A DNA stretch of 64,000 bases, taken from Zoogloeaceae bacterium (GTDB lineage: Bacteria > Pseudomonadota > Gammaproteobacteria > Burkholderiales > Rhodocyclaceae). The DNA is taken from the NCBI GenBank assembly GCA_024235675.1, contig JACKLZ010000002.1, forward strand, positions 928,001 through 992,000, given 5' to 3'. Positions 45,020 through 53,601 of this stretch are shown here, one piece after another (positions within the stretch are counted from its first letter, which is position 1; each line of letters opens with the position of its first letter). A program made the position numbers and the translations under genes. The notes beneath the pieces are model-generated. The model did no database searches and was not told where the DNA came from. It worked only from the letters and a program-made list of their open reading frames with translations.

Positions 45020-46202
45020 GCAGCTCTCCGGAGAGGGATCGGCTACCGGGCGCGATAAGCTGCCGGTAGAGCGTGGCCAGGCGCGCGGCCATGGCGGCGT
45101 CGGACCACTCGGCGGCATGGGCGCGGGCGGCGCGGGCCAGCGTGGTCTTGCGATCGGGGTGGGCCAGCAGATCGATCAGCGCCTGGGCGAAGGGCGCGGC
45201 CTCGGCAGACGGGGTGCGCGCGGCGGGGCAATTGGCGACCACATCGCGCACGCCCATCTCGGCCAGGCACACCACGGGCAGGCCGGCGGCCATGGCTTCG
45301 AGCAAGACCAGACCCTGGGTTTCGGTCTTGGAGCCGAACACGAAGGCATCGGCGGCGGCGTAGCAATCGGGCAATTCGTCGTCGCGTGACAGATAGCCGA
45401 CAAAGGCGACGCTGTCGCTCAGCCCACGGCGTTTGACCGCTTCACGCAGCGGCACATTGGCCGGGCCGTCGCCGGCCAGCAGGATGCGCGCAGCCGATTG
45501 CTTGTGCCGCAACTGCTCGGCCACGTCGAGCAAGAAGTGCAGGTTTTTCTCGAAAGCCAGTCGCCCGACATACAGCGCCAGCGGGCGCTCGGCGCTGAAG
45601 CCGAAGCGCGCCCGAAACCGCGCCCCGTTGCCCTTGGCGTAGTGCGCCACCGGAATGCCGGTGGGCAGGATGTGAATCGGCTGGCGCACACCGTAATCCC
45701 GCAAGCGCTCGGCCATCGCCGACGAGGGCGCGATCACCGCATCGACCGCATTGCATTGCTGCCGCGAGAGGCGACGGGCAAAGGCGCGCAGCGCAGGCCG
45801 GGGCAGCCAGGGCGCGTAGTGGTGCAGATAGTCTTCAAACAGCGTGTGATAGGTCACCACCGTCGGCAGCCCGGTCTTGCGACGCAGGCGGCTGCCCAGG
45901 TAGTGCGCCAGAAACGGCGTCTGGATGTGGATGGCATCGTAGTCGGCCAGCGGCAGCGCATCGAGCGCGCGGCAGGCGTCGCGCCAGCGCATGATGCGGT
46001 CTTCCGGGTCGCCCGGCACCGGCCGGCCGGCAATGCGCAACACGTCCTCTTGGACCGCAGCCGGGCCATCGCCGCCATAGTCCGGCGCCAGCAAGGTGGA
46101 CCTCACCCCATGCGCTGGCAGCTGCCGGCGGAAGGTTTCGATCGAGGTCGACACCCCGTTGATGCGGGGAAAATACACATCGCTCAGCATCAGGACACGC
46201 AT
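44997..46202 (-). CDS. Family 4 glycosyltransferase (possible glycolipid synthase)
   Basis: The 401-residue GT-B enzyme starts MRVLMLSDVYFPRINGVSTS and has AIHIQTPFLAHYLGSRLR, LALYVGRLAFEKNLHFLLDV, ARILLAGDGPANVPLREAVK, and the EX7E-like FGSKTETQGLVLLEAMAAGL near the C-terminus. It overlaps the metallophosphoesterase by 13 nt and the DgkA gene by 23 nt. Similar GT4 enzymes (Agt) glycosylate diacylglycerol during phosphate limitation; that function is inferred here from the operon. Confidence 0.9.
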   Translation of the reverse strand: MRVLMLSDVYFPRINGVSTSIETFRRQLPAHGVRSTLLAPDYGGDGPAAVQEDVLRIAGRPVPGDPEDRIMRWRDACRALDALPLADYDAIHIQTPFLAHYLGSRLRRKTGLPTVVTYHTLFEDYLHHYAPWLPRPALRAFARRLSRQQCNAVDAVIAPSSAMAERLRDYGVRQPIHILPTGIPVAHYAKGNGARFRARFGFSAERPLALYVGRLAFEKNLHFLLDVAEQLRHKQSAARILLAGDGPANVPLREAVKRRGLSDSVAFVGYLSRDDELPDCYAAADAFVFGSKTETQGLVLLEAMAAGLPVVCLAEMGVRDVVANCPAARTPSAEAAPFAQALIDLLAHPDRKTTLARAARAHAAEWSDAAMAARLATLYRQLIAPGSRSLSGELHGKPVQG

Positions 46203-46981
46203 TCGGCGTCCTCCTTGTGTGGCCGGGCGTCAGGCGCCGGTCGCGCCATGCCCGGGTTCCAGCGCACCACGCTCAGCGTGCCGCTATCGTCCTCGACCAG
46301 CGCGGAGCACGAGTCCACCCAGTCGCCGCAGTTGGCGTACATCGTGCCGTCGACATCCTTGATTGCCGGCCAGTGGATGTGGCCGCAGACCACACCATCG
46401 AGCCCGCGGTCGCGCACATGGTGGATGACCGAGCCCTCGAAATCGAACACGAAGTCGATGGCCTTCTTGACCTTCTGCTTGGCGTAGCCGGCCAGCGACC
46501 AGTAGCCGCTGATGCCCAGTAAGCGCCGCGCCCGCGACAGCCAGATGTTCAGCCGCACCAGGGTGTTGTAAGCCATGTCGCCGAGCACCGCGACCCAACG
46601 ATGATGCCGGGTGACCTGATCGAAGGCATCGCCGTGGATGATCAGCAGCTGGCGCCCATCGGCGGTGGTGTGGATCACCTCTTCCAGCACCTGCACCCCG
46701 CCGAAGGCCGTGCCGCAGTAGTCGCGCAGCGCCTCATCGTGGTTGCCGGGGATGAACACCACCTGTGTGCCGTGACGGGCCATGCGCAGCACTTTCTGCA
46801 CCACGGTGTTCTGCTCGGCAGACCAATGAATGCTGCGCGACATGGCCCAGAAGTCGATGATGTCGCCGACCAGATACAGCCGCTCGCACGGGTGATGACG
46901 GAGAAAGTCGAGCAGGCGGTCGGCCTGGCAGGCCCGCGTGCCCAGGTGAATATCGGAGAGGAAGACGGTTTTCCAGCGCAT
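46190..46981 (-). CDS. Metallophosphoesterase, PlcP-like
   Basis: The 263-residue calcineurin-like enzyme has all the family metal motifs: SDIHLG near residue 10, GDIIDFW near 40, GNHDEAL near 78, IIHGDAFD near 115 and GHIHWP near 198. Databases often label such proteins UDP-2,3-diacylglucosamine hydrolase, but the length, the DIHLGTRACQADRLLDFL start and the neighbours match PlcP, which releases diacylglycerol from phospholipids under phosphate stress. It is the first gene of the operon, and a candidate PHO box lies upstream. An LpxH-type role cannot be excluded. Confidence 0.88.
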   Translation of the reverse strand: MRWKTVFLSDIHLGTRACQADRLLDFLRHHPCERLYLVGDIIDFWAMSRSIHWSAEQNTVVQKVLRMARHGTQVVFIPGNHDEALRDYCGTAFGGVQVLEEVIHTTADGRQLLIIHGDAFDQVTRHHRWVAVLGDMAYNTLVRLNIWLSRARRLLGISGYWSLAGYAKQKVKKAIDFVFDFEGSVIHHVRDRGLDGVVCGHIHWPAIKDVDGTMYANCGDWVDSCSALVEDDSGTLSVVRWNPGMARPAPDARPHKEDAECVS

Positions 46982-47005
46982 TGCTGCGCAGTGTGTGCAG
47001 GCGGC

Positions 47006-47023
47006 GTGTCAGCCGTGTGACGG
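47006..47023 (-). promoter_or_regulatory. Candidate PHO box upstream of the lipid-remodelling operon
   Basis: Read on the minus strand, CCGTCAC-ACGG-CTGACAC fits the 7-4-7 PHO-box layout (CTGTCAT-N4-CTGTCAT) with five of seven matches in each half; a third TGTCAC unit lies next to it. It lies 25 nt upstream of the phosphoesterase start. The match is partial. Confidence 0.3.
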
Positions 47024-47129
47024 TGACATTGCCGCGATGTGACAAACAGCGCAAAAACCTTGATCTCTGCCACAGACAAGTGACCCGCCGGCGCCGTACA
47101 CTGCCACTTTTTCAGCGGTGAGCACTGCC

Positions 47130-47534
47130 ATGGAACGGACACATTTCGACGACTTTCTGACACTTGCCAGCCAGCAGCGCGAGCCACAACGACTGCTGTT
47201 TGTGTTTGCCGCCGCGCAACTACCCGACGAACACACCGAAGACGAAGCGCAACGCTTTGCCCAGGGTCAGGGCGGCACCTTATCGCCCATCATGTACGTC
47301 GACAAAGCGCTGCACGAAGTCGCCAACTTCGACGCCCTGCGGAACGAATCCCGCCAGATGGGCCGCGAGTGGCAGATTGTTTTTGTTGGCGCACTCGACG
47401 GCCACAACGGCGTGATGCTGAGCACCGAGCAGGCCGAGCAACCGCTTGAGCTGATGGTCAAGCACATCGAGAACGGCGAGGTTCAGCGCTTTCTGGCCTT
47501 CGACCAGCAAGGCCAGACCGTCAGCTTCGTCTGA
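47130..47534 (+). CDS. Small conserved protein of unknown function
   Basis: The 134-residue soluble protein has QREPQRLLFVFAAAQLPDEH near the N-terminus, GGTLSPIMYVDKALHEVANF in the middle and WQIVFVGALDGHNGVML towards the end. It belongs to a small family that databases often call ribonucleotide reductase subunit alpha, but no RNR motif is present and the label is not supported. An alternative GTG start at 47118 would add four residues. Confidence 0.72.
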   Translation: MERTHFDDFLTLASQQREPQRLLFVFAAAQLPDEHTEDEAQRFAQGQGGTLSPIMYVDKALHEVANFDALRNESRQMGREWQIVFVGALDGHNGVMLSTEQAEQPLELMVKHIENGEVQRFLAFDQQGQTVSFV

Positions 47535-47543
47535 GCCCGCGCA

Positions 47544-47569
47544 CCGACGCGACCACCCGGTCGCGTCGG
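47544..47569. terminator. Hairpin between convergent genes
   Basis: CCGACGCGACC pairs perfectly with GGTCGCGTCGG (11 bp) around a 4-nt loop in the 44-bp gap between the 47130 gene and the OsmC-like gene. It can act in both directions. Confidence 0.65.
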
Positions 47570-47578
47570 CCGGCAAGC

Positions 47579-48157
47579 TCACCGCACTTCGCATCGCACG
47601 CTAATGTCGGGGCCGTTGCGCATCGTCTGAAGCACCACGCAACTATGCTCGGCGGCCTTCATGAGCCGCTCGATCACCCCGGGAGCGGGGGGTTCGCGGC
47701 TTGATATGCGTGCACACAGCGCGATCTTCTGAAAGCCCACCGGCACGCTGCGATCGACAAGCAGCGTGCCACGCACGTCGACCATCGCGTCGACTTGCAC
47801 CTCGAGCGTGTCGAGGCCGATGCCGAAACGATTGGCCAGAATGCGCACGGTGCTGTCAAAACAGGCGGCAATGGCCGCGCACAATAGCTCGCCCGGCACA
47901 GGCTCGTCACTCTCGCCGCCCACCGCCGTGTGCACGCCATAGCGCAACTCAAGCGGTCGGCCGCCTTGCAGCGTAACGTGCCCATGCAGCGGCATCGCCG
48001 GGGAATGACTGCGTGAGTGGGTGGTCGCGCTATCGGTAATCCACGCGTCGGCCGGCGTCGTCTGGTAGTGGGTTTGCAGCGGCTGCTGACGCGCTGCCAT
48101 ATCCACGGCGAGGTTTTCGGCGACGACGTGCAGGGTGTTGCTGGCAATCGGTGACAT
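47579..48157 (-). CDS. OsmC-like peroxiredoxin family protein
   Basis: The 192-residue protein shows the OsmC/Ohr family pattern: GESDEPVPGELLCAAIAACF (catalytic Cys in AAC), DTLEVQVDAMVDVRGTLLVD, and KAAEHSCVVLQTMRNGPDI (second Cys in EHSCV). It reduces organic hydroperoxides with two conserved cysteines. AAGGAG precedes the ATG at 48157. Confidence 0.9.
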   Translation of the reverse strand: MSPIASNTLHVVAENLAVDMAARQQPLQTHYQTTPADAWITDSATTHSRSHSPAMPLHGHVTLQGGRPLELRYGVHTAVGGESDEPVPGELLCAAIAACFDSTVRILANRFGIGLDTLEVQVDAMVDVRGTLLVDRSVPVGFQKIALCARISSREPPAPGVIERLMKAAEHSCVVLQTMRNGPDISVRCEVR

Positions 48158-48203
48158 GGTCTGACTCCTTCAAAATTGAACCTCGGCGCGCTGCGCGCCG
48201 CCA

Positions 48204-48428
48204 CTATCCGGCGGTGCTGCGTTGAATCGCTTGCACATCAGCAGCGGTCAGTGCCTGCCCGCCGATTCCCCAGGCGCCACTGGCAACCTCCAGGACCCGC
48301 ACCCAGGTCACACCGCGCAGGTTTTCGCCTTCGATGCCGACCATGGTGTCGGTGATCCTGGCGATCATGTCCTTCTTCTGTTCGGGGCTGAACACCCCTT
48401 CAATCACGTGAATATCGACGAGTGGCAT
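48204..48428 (-). CDS. 4-oxalocrotonate tautomerase family protein
   Basis: The 74-residue protein begins MPLVDIHVIEGVFSPEQKKD, with a catalytic N-terminal proline, and has MIARITDTMVGIEGENLRGV and VRVLEVASGAWGIGGQALTA. It is a second tautomerase in the window, distinct from the one at 38511 but sharing the WGIGG motif. AAGGAG precedes the ATG at 48428. It lies between the OsmC gene and a divergent regulator. Confidence 0.92.
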   Translation of the reverse strand: MPLVDIHVIEGVFSPEQKKDMIARITDTMVGIEGENLRGVTWVRVLEVASGAWGIGGQALTAADVQAIQRSTAG

Positions 48429-48612
48429 GATTTCTCTCCTTGGGTTTTGCGCCCCGGGAAGCGCCCCGTTGCGTGATGCCATTCTTGAGCGTCGTGCCCG
48501 TCGATGCTTGAAGATGCGCTGGGGATTGCCTGAAGATTGCGCGCGGAGGCATCGACAGCCCGCCCACGCCCACCCGGCCGACCTGTTAGAGTCGGTCACA
48601 CACCGTCAGGCC

Positions 48613-50154
48613 ATGGGGGCGTTCGTGATCTTCCGTTTCGGCGACTGGGAACTCGATACCGACGTCTTCGAACTTCGCTGCGCGGGTGTCGTGCGCAAGC
48701 TCGAACCGCAGGTGTTCAAGCTGCTGGAGCTGTTGTTGCGACACCACGAGCGCGTGGTGAGCAAAGACGAAATCCTCGCCGAGCTATGGCGCGGCCGGGT
48801 GGTGTCGGATGCCACGCTGTCGACCTGCGTCAAAGCCGCACGGCAGGCCATCGGCGACGACGGAGAGGCCCAGCGCCTGATTCGCACCGCACGCGGGCAT
48901 GGCTTCCGGTTTGTGGCTGCGGTCGATATCGCACCAACGACCAACGCCGCCCCTGCCGCACCGTCGCCAAAGCGCACCGCGCTGGCCTTGCTGCCCTTTG
49001 ATGTGTTCTCCAGCGATGCCGAGCTCGACTATCTGGCCGACGGACTGGTCGAAGACCTCACCACCGCCATGGCCCGCATCCCCGGGCTGCTGGTCATCTC
49101 CCGCGCCTCCAGCTTCGCCTACAAAGGCAAACGCCCCACCACCCGGCAAGTGCGCGAAGAGCTCGGCGTGGACTGCATGGTCGAGGGCAGCCTGCGTGTA
49201 GTCGCCGAGCAGCTGCGCATCAATGTACAGCTCATCGACACCCACAGCGGCGGCCACCTGTGGGCGCAACAATTCGACCGCCCCATGGCCGACATCTTCC
49301 GGCTGCAGGACGACATCGCCCAGGCCATCGGCCAGGTGCTCGAACCCGCGGTGGTGCGTGAGTCCTACCAACACGTGCGCACGCAAGTCAGCGACCGCAA
49401 CGCGTGGCTCCTCTATCAACAGGCCAGCGGGCTGCTGGCGGTCAAGGGCTGGCATCCCGACACCTTTGCCGAAGCCGTGTCGCTGCTGCGCCAAAGCGTG
49501 ACGCTGGACCCCACCTACGGCCCGGCACAAGCCTACCTGGCGCTCATCCTCGCGCTGGGCCATCGCATCGGCCTGCTGCAAGACCGCGAAGCCGCTCGCA
49601 CCGAAGGCCTGCGCGCCGCCGATGCCGCCCTCGCGCTGGACGACACCGACTCCACCGTACTCGGCTTCGCCGGCTGCGCCCTGGCCGACCTCGGACACGC
49701 CCCCCGCGCCATGCCCGTGCTCGACAAAGCCATCGAGCAAGACCCCTCAAACGCACAGGCCTGGGCCGCCCGGGGCGCCGCTCAAATCGCCGCCGGGGCC
49801 TACGCAACGGGCGTCGCTGACCTACGCCACGGCATCAAGATCAGCCCGCTCGACAACCGCCTCGCCGTCTGGGGCAGCTTCCTCGCCATCGGCCTCATAC
49901 TCGACGGCCAGCGCGATGAAGCCATCGACACCGCCCGAATCGCATGCCGCAGAGACACCCGCAACCACATTCCGCATGTCGTGCTCGCCGCGGCGCTACT
50001 GGCCGCCGGCCGACACAAGGAAGCGCGCGGCCAGGTCGCGGAGGCCTACCGCCTCCACCCGCAACTGAGCGCCACAGAAATCAAATGCCTGGTCGGCCGA
50101 CAGGCGGCAGAAGGCATTGTCGGCATGGGCGCTGGCGGAGACGCCAACCGTTAA
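48613..50154 (+). CDS. CadC-like winged-helix regulator with TolB-like and TPR domains
   Basis: The 513-residue protein has an N-terminal OmpR-type winged helix (FGDWELDTDVFELRCAGVVR, VSKDEILAELWRGRVVSDAT, RTARGHGFRFVAAV). A TolB-like/adenylate-cyclase-associated domain follows (ALALLPFDVFSSDAELDYLA, DGLVEDLTTAMARIPGLLVI, DCMVEGSLRVVAEQLRINVQ), then TPR repeats (ALALDDTDSTVLGFAGCALA and on). There is no cyclase catalytic domain and no clear TM helix, so it is a soluble regulator. It is divergent from the tautomerase/OsmC genes and may control them. Confidence 0.9.
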   Translation: MGAFVIFRFGDWELDTDVFELRCAGVVRKLEPQVFKLLELLLRHHERVVSKDEILAELWRGRVVSDATLSTCVKAARQAIGDDGEAQRLIRTARGHGFRFVAAVDIAPTTNAAPAAPSPKRTALALLPFDVFSSDAELDYLADGLVEDLTTAMARIPGLLVISRASSFAYKGKRPTTRQVREELGVDCMVEGSLRVVAEQLRINVQLIDTHSGGHLWAQQFDRPMADIFRLQDDIAQAIGQVLEPAVVRESYQHVRTQVSDRNAWLLYQQASGLLAVKGWHPDTFAEAVSLLRQSVTLDPTYGPAQAYLALILALGHRIGLLQDREAARTEGLRAADAALALDDTDSTVLGFAGCALADLGHAPRAMPVLDKAIEQDPSNAQAWAARGAAQIAAGAYATGVADLRHGIKISPLDNRLAVWGSFLAIGLILDGQRDEAIDTARIACRRDTRNHIPHVVLAAALLAAGRHKEARGQVAEAYRLHPQLSATEIKCLVGRQAAEGIVGMGAGGDANR

Positions 50155-50284
50155 TCCGGCATCGAATGCTATCCAGCGCCCGGCACGCCCCCGAAGGCCG
50201 TTTTTCGTAAGCTGCCCAATATCGGCCTCCTCCAGAACCCACCCAGGTCGAACGGCAGCAAGCAACCAGCAGTGGCCGCCTGAT

Positions 50285-50316
50285 GTAGGGCGCAATATCC
50301 GAAGGGCATTGCGCCG
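50285..50316 (+). repeat. REP-like element, copy A
   Basis: The unit begins GTAGGGCGCAATATCCGAAG and continues to GGCATTGCGCCG. It is the inverse of copy B at 50431-50462; together they can form a long hairpin around 114 bp of spacer. A third relative lies at 28471-28498. Confidence 0.8.
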
Positions 50317-50430
50317 GATGGCGGGCAGAGGCACCATGACAACCTATGCTCGCATTCTTTCTGATGAATGAGAGAGGAGGCTGAGCTTACGACCTCGACA
50401 GGCCGCAGTTTCCCTGCGGGAGGCTTCATA

Positions 50431-50462
50431 CGGCGCAATGCCCTTCGGTTATTGTGCCCTAC
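50431..50462 (-). repeat. REP-like element, copy B
   Basis: This is the inverted partner of copy A (CGGCGCAATGCCCTTCGGTT, then ATTGTGCCCTAC), at the 3' side of the CbiZ gene. The 323-bp stretch 50155-50477 holds only these elements and no credible gene. Confidence 0.8.
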
Positions 50463-50477
50463 GAGAACGGTGCTGAA

Positions 50478-51131
50478 TCACTCCACCAGTAGCGAGTCCC
50501 GAACGACTTGCCGCACGGCCTTCGCAATCAACCAGCCGGGAACGGTAGCGGGGCCGGCGTAGGCGTGGGGAGCGCCCAGTCCTGTTGTTGCCACGGTCAC
50601 GGTGTCGGTCGAGGTGCCGGTAGCGAGAGCACCGTCGGGGGTGAGGATGGCCATGTCGGTGAGGGTGGCGGTCTTGGCTTCGGTGGCGGTGATGATGGCG
50701 TTCACCATGGCTGCTCGGGTGAGTGCGGCGTCGACCAGCACGATGAGATTGATGGTGCCGGGCGTGGCCTTGTGCGGCGGGGAGATGCCGGCGCTGGTGG
50801 CATTGCCGATGCCGGCCGTGGCGAGCACTCCGACACGCAAGCCCTGCTCTTCGGCGAGGGCGAATCGCGCCTTGTGCAGTGGCACCGCAGTGAGCAGGCC
50901 GATGAAGGGGCCTTTGATGTCGCACTGGCTGGCGATGCGCTCGAGGTCTGACGCGGGGTCGTCGGAGCAGTAGTCGACGGGCACGTTCGCGTTGAGGATA
51001 TGGCGGACCCGGCGAAACCCACCGCCGTGGAAAGACGACGAGAGTGTTGTCAGCAGCGCCTGGCTTTCGACGTGAATGGCGCCAGAGAGAGGTTTGACGC
51101 TGATGCCGGGCATCGGGGTTTCAATATGCAT
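50478..51131 (-). CDS. cbiZ: Adenosylcobinamide amidohydrolase, CbiZ
   Basis: The 217-residue protein has the CbiZ pattern: SSSFHGGGFRRVRHILNANV, VPVDYCSDDPASDLERIA, GVLATAGIGNATSAGISPPH, TINLIVLVDAALTRAAMVNA and GTSTDTVTVATTGLGAPHAY. CbiZ cleaves adenosylcobinamide (or pseudo-B12) to adenosylcobyric acid, allowing salvage of incomplete corrinoids. No other cobalamin gene is nearby, but a B12-dependent mutase lies 2.5 kb downstream. Start 51131 has a weak ribosome binding site. Confidence 0.92.
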   Translation of the reverse strand: MHIETPMPGISVKPLSGAIHVESQALLTTLSSSFHGGGFRRVRHILNANVPVDYCSDDPASDLERIASQCDIKGPFIGLLTAVPLHKARFALAEEQGLRVGVLATAGIGNATSAGISPPHKATPGTINLIVLVDAALTRAAMVNAIITATEAKTATLTDMAILTPDGALATGTSTDTVTVATTGLGAPHAYAGPATVPGWLIAKAVRQVVRDSLLVE

Positions 51132-51209
51132 GGGCAGGAGTTTAGTGCATGCGGCACGTCGGGCCGGCGCGCCCGGTGTTGCCCCGCGCCCTGCATCACC
51201 TCACCGACA

Positions 51210-52424
51210 TCAGACGGTACGCCGCCCCACCCCAAGCGCGGCCACCACCGCCACCATCAGCACCACCGCCGCACCGGCCAGCGTGGCGCCGTACCAGCCT
51301 TGGTCCATGAACACGCCGAACAGGATCGGGGAGATCGCGAAGCCGACATCAAGGCCGGAATAGACCGTGCCGTAGACCCGGCCGGTCGCGCCTTTGGGTG
51401 CGGCCTTTTTGATCATCATGTCGCGACTGGGGCCGCCGATGCCGACCGCAAAGCCGGTCGCGGCCAGGGCGGCCATGGTGCCGGTGCCGCCCAGCCAGCC
51501 CGTCGCGCACACCAGCAGCAAGAGGGCGCCGGCGGTCATCGACACGGCCACCACGCGGTCGCTGTGGCGGCGGGTGCTGGCGACAAAGCCGCCGACCAGC
51601 ATGCCGAAGGCGCCGCACAGCATGTAGGCACTGATGGTGAGCGTGGCGGCTTCGACGCTGACGCCGTGCACCGCCTTCAAAATCGACGGGGCAAAACTCT
51701 GTACCACGGCCAGCGTCATGGTCGACAGCAAAAAGAATGCGAAGCACCACCAGATCACCGGCAGCTTGAGGTAGTCCAGATCCGAGCCCTTGGGCGCATC
51801 GGGATGGCGCACCGCCACTTCGGTGAGCAGTTTGTCGCGATGCCAGTAGAGCACCGCCAGCACGAACGCATACAGCGCGGCGGCGCTGAGGTAGGCGGTG
51901 CGCCAGTCGGCCAGTGCGGTGATGCCCACCAGAAAGGCCGGCGCCAGCGCCCAGCCGAGGTTGCCGGTCAGGCCGTGGGCGCTGAAGGCGTGGCCGAGGC
52001 GGGCCGTGGACACGCGCTGGTTGAGAATGGTGAAGTCGGCCGGGTGGAAGGGCGCATTGCCCAGCCCGGCCAGCACGGCCACCAGCATGAGCCCGCTGTA
52101 GCCGGTGGCCTGACTGGCCACCAGGGCCGCGAGCAGGAAGAGGCTGATCGCCACAAACAGCACGGGGCGTGCGCCGAAGCGGTCGACCACGAAGCCGGCC
52201 ACCGCCTGCCCGCCGCCCGAGACCACGAAGAACAGGCTCATCAGCAGGCCGACGTCAGAAAAACTCAGACCGAATTCACGGATGAAGACCGGAAACAAGG
52301 GCGCGAGCAGCAGGTGCGAAAAATGCGAAATGCCGTGCGCCAGACCCACGAGGCCGATGACCCCGGCGTCCTGTTTGAGCGATGGCGTGGGCGCGGCGGC
52401 GAGGTCGACAGTGGTGGTGTTCAT
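51210..52424 (-). CDS. MFS transporter
   Basis: The 404-residue protein has about twelve hydrophobic segments and a major-facilitator loop 2-3 motif (GFVVDRFGARPVLFVAISLF). The N-terminus (IGLVGLAHGISHFSHLLLAP) and the later ILKAVHGVSVEAATLTISAY fit a facilitator of organic anions or drugs. The substrate is unknown. It stands alone between CbiZ and a secreted-protein gene. Confidence 0.9.
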   Translation of the reverse strand: MNTTTVDLAAAPTPSLKQDAGVIGLVGLAHGISHFSHLLLAPLFPVFIREFGLSFSDVGLLMSLFFVVSGGGQAVAGFVVDRFGARPVLFVAISLFLLAALVASQATGYSGLMLVAVLAGLGNAPFHPADFTILNQRVSTARLGHAFSAHGLTGNLGWALAPAFLVGITALADWRTAYLSAAALYAFVLAVLYWHRDKLLTEVAVRHPDAPKGSDLDYLKLPVIWWCFAFFLLSTMTLAVVQSFAPSILKAVHGVSVEAATLTISAYMLCGAFGMLVGGFVASTRRHSDRVVAVSMTAGALLLLVCATGWLGGTGTMAALAATGFAVGIGGPSRDMMIKKAAPKGATGRVYGTVYSGLDVGFAISPILFGVFMDQGWYGATLAGAAVVLMVAVVAALGVGRRTV

Positions 52425-52504
52425 GTGCCGATACTACGTGGGTCCGGCGCGCTCGGCATCCCGCAGCACCACAAAAATATCCGGCACCCGTCCGTGCCCC
52501 CGGC

Positions 52505-53071
52505 TTACTCGATGCGCAAGGTGCCAAACCAGCGCGCACCGGGCGCCATCTCGCTGCGCTCACCCGGGCCGTAGGGCGGGGTCGCGGTATTGTCCGGCGG
52601 CGCGCCGATCTGGTTGAGGTCGATGGCTTGCGGCGTGCCGATCAGGCCGCGTTCGGTCTGGCGCAACTTGTAGTACACGCCATTCCACAGCTTTGCACCG
52701 AAGTCGCTGGGCGCCTTGTAGAAGAACAACAGCGCATGCTCCAGCCAGGCCAGATCATCCGCCGTGACACTCGCCGGATTGGTGTGCGGATAGGGAACAT
52801 GGCAGAAGACTTCGTCCGGCGTGTCGAGGCATTTGAATTCCTTCATGGACAGGAAAAAGTCCTGAAGCCGGGTGTGATCCAACTGCACGGCAATGCCGAT
52901 GCGATCGGCCCCGGGGGTGAACGTCACCGTGCCGATGGTGATTGATTGACCGTCGCGGCCGTCGAGAATGATGCTTTGCGTGCCGCTCGGTACCCACGCG
53001 GCGGCCGGCCCTGCCAGACCAAACGCCGTTAGAAACAGCAAGGCGGAACACCATTTTTTGAGCGTAAACAT
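52505..53071 (-). CDS. Secreted protein of unknown function
   Basis: The 188-residue protein has a signal peptide (WCSALLFLTAFGLAGPAAAW), then a beta-rich domain (SGTQSIILDGRDGQSITIGT, DRIGIAVQLDHTRLQDFFLS) and two cysteines (EFKCLDTPDEVFCHVPYPH) that probably form a disulfide. GGAGAGGTGTC precedes the ATG at 53071. I do not recognise the family. Confidence 0.72.
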   Translation of the reverse strand: MFTLKKWCSALLFLTAFGLAGPAAAWVPSGTQSIILDGRDGQSITIGTVTFTPGADRIGIAVQLDHTRLQDFFLSMKEFKCLDTPDEVFCHVPYPHTNPASVTADDLAWLEHALLFFYKAPSDFGAKLWNGVYYKLRQTERGLIGTPQAIDLNQIGAPPDNTATPPYGPGERSEMAPGARWFGTLRIE

Positions 53072-53218
53072 GACACCTCTCCGAGATGGCCGACCGACCG
53101 GCACCTCGCTACAGCGCCGCGACTTTCGGACCGTCTGACTCAGCTTCCCCAAGTGGGCGGCGAGGGTCAATCCTGATTTTCTGGATTCTGCCTTGATCGG
53201 CGCAACGACGGCCGGACG

Positions 53219-53246
53219 CAAAAAAGCCGAGACACTAGGCCTCGGC
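53219..53246 (-). terminator. Rho-independent terminator of the 66-residue gene
   Basis: On the minus strand GCCGAG and CTCGGC form the stem, followed by TTTTTT, about 36 nt after the stop codon of the 66-residue gene. Confidence 0.8.
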
Positions 53247-53281
53247 CGCTTGCGTCGTCGACCTGACGGCGCACATCAGGA

Positions 53282-53482
53282 TCAATGGATCTCGGTGGGA
53301 TTGTGGCGCATCAGAATCTCGTTCACTTCCCGTTCCGTTGCGTTTGGCGTGATCACCTTGACCTGCATTTTCTCGGTGACCAGGTAAACGTTCTCGCGTG
53401 GAATGCCGATGGACACCAGATCGTCCAGCACGTTTTCCATCGCATCCTTGGAGCTGAAGTCGCCTGTTACGGTTTTGGTCAT
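53282..53482 (-). CDS. Small protein of unknown function (66 residues)
   Basis: The protein reads as an alpha/beta unit (SSKDAMENVLDDLVSIGIPR, ENVYLVTEKMQVKVITPNAT, EREVNEILMRHNPTEIH), resembling ferredoxin-like small stress proteins but without an assignable family. GGGAGAACGTC supports the ATG at 53482, and a terminator follows the gene, so it is likely real and expressed alone. Confidence 0.75.
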   Translation of the reverse strand: MTKTVTGDFSSKDAMENVLDDLVSIGIPRENVYLVTEKMQVKVITPNATEREVNEILMRHNPTEIH

Positions 53483-53601
53483 GACGTTCTCCCTCATCAG
53501 TTGAAGGCGCGGTACCGACGGTCGGCAGGCATCAGCCTGCACGACCGTTCAATATGGCTGACCACGGCATGGCGCAAAAATTCCGCCACCGTAACAATGA
53601 C

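Noticed and set aside
47130..47534. Ribonucleotide reductase alpha subunit
   Set aside because: The name circulates for this small family, but the 134-residue protein has none of the RNR catalytic cysteines or the ten-stranded barrel length.
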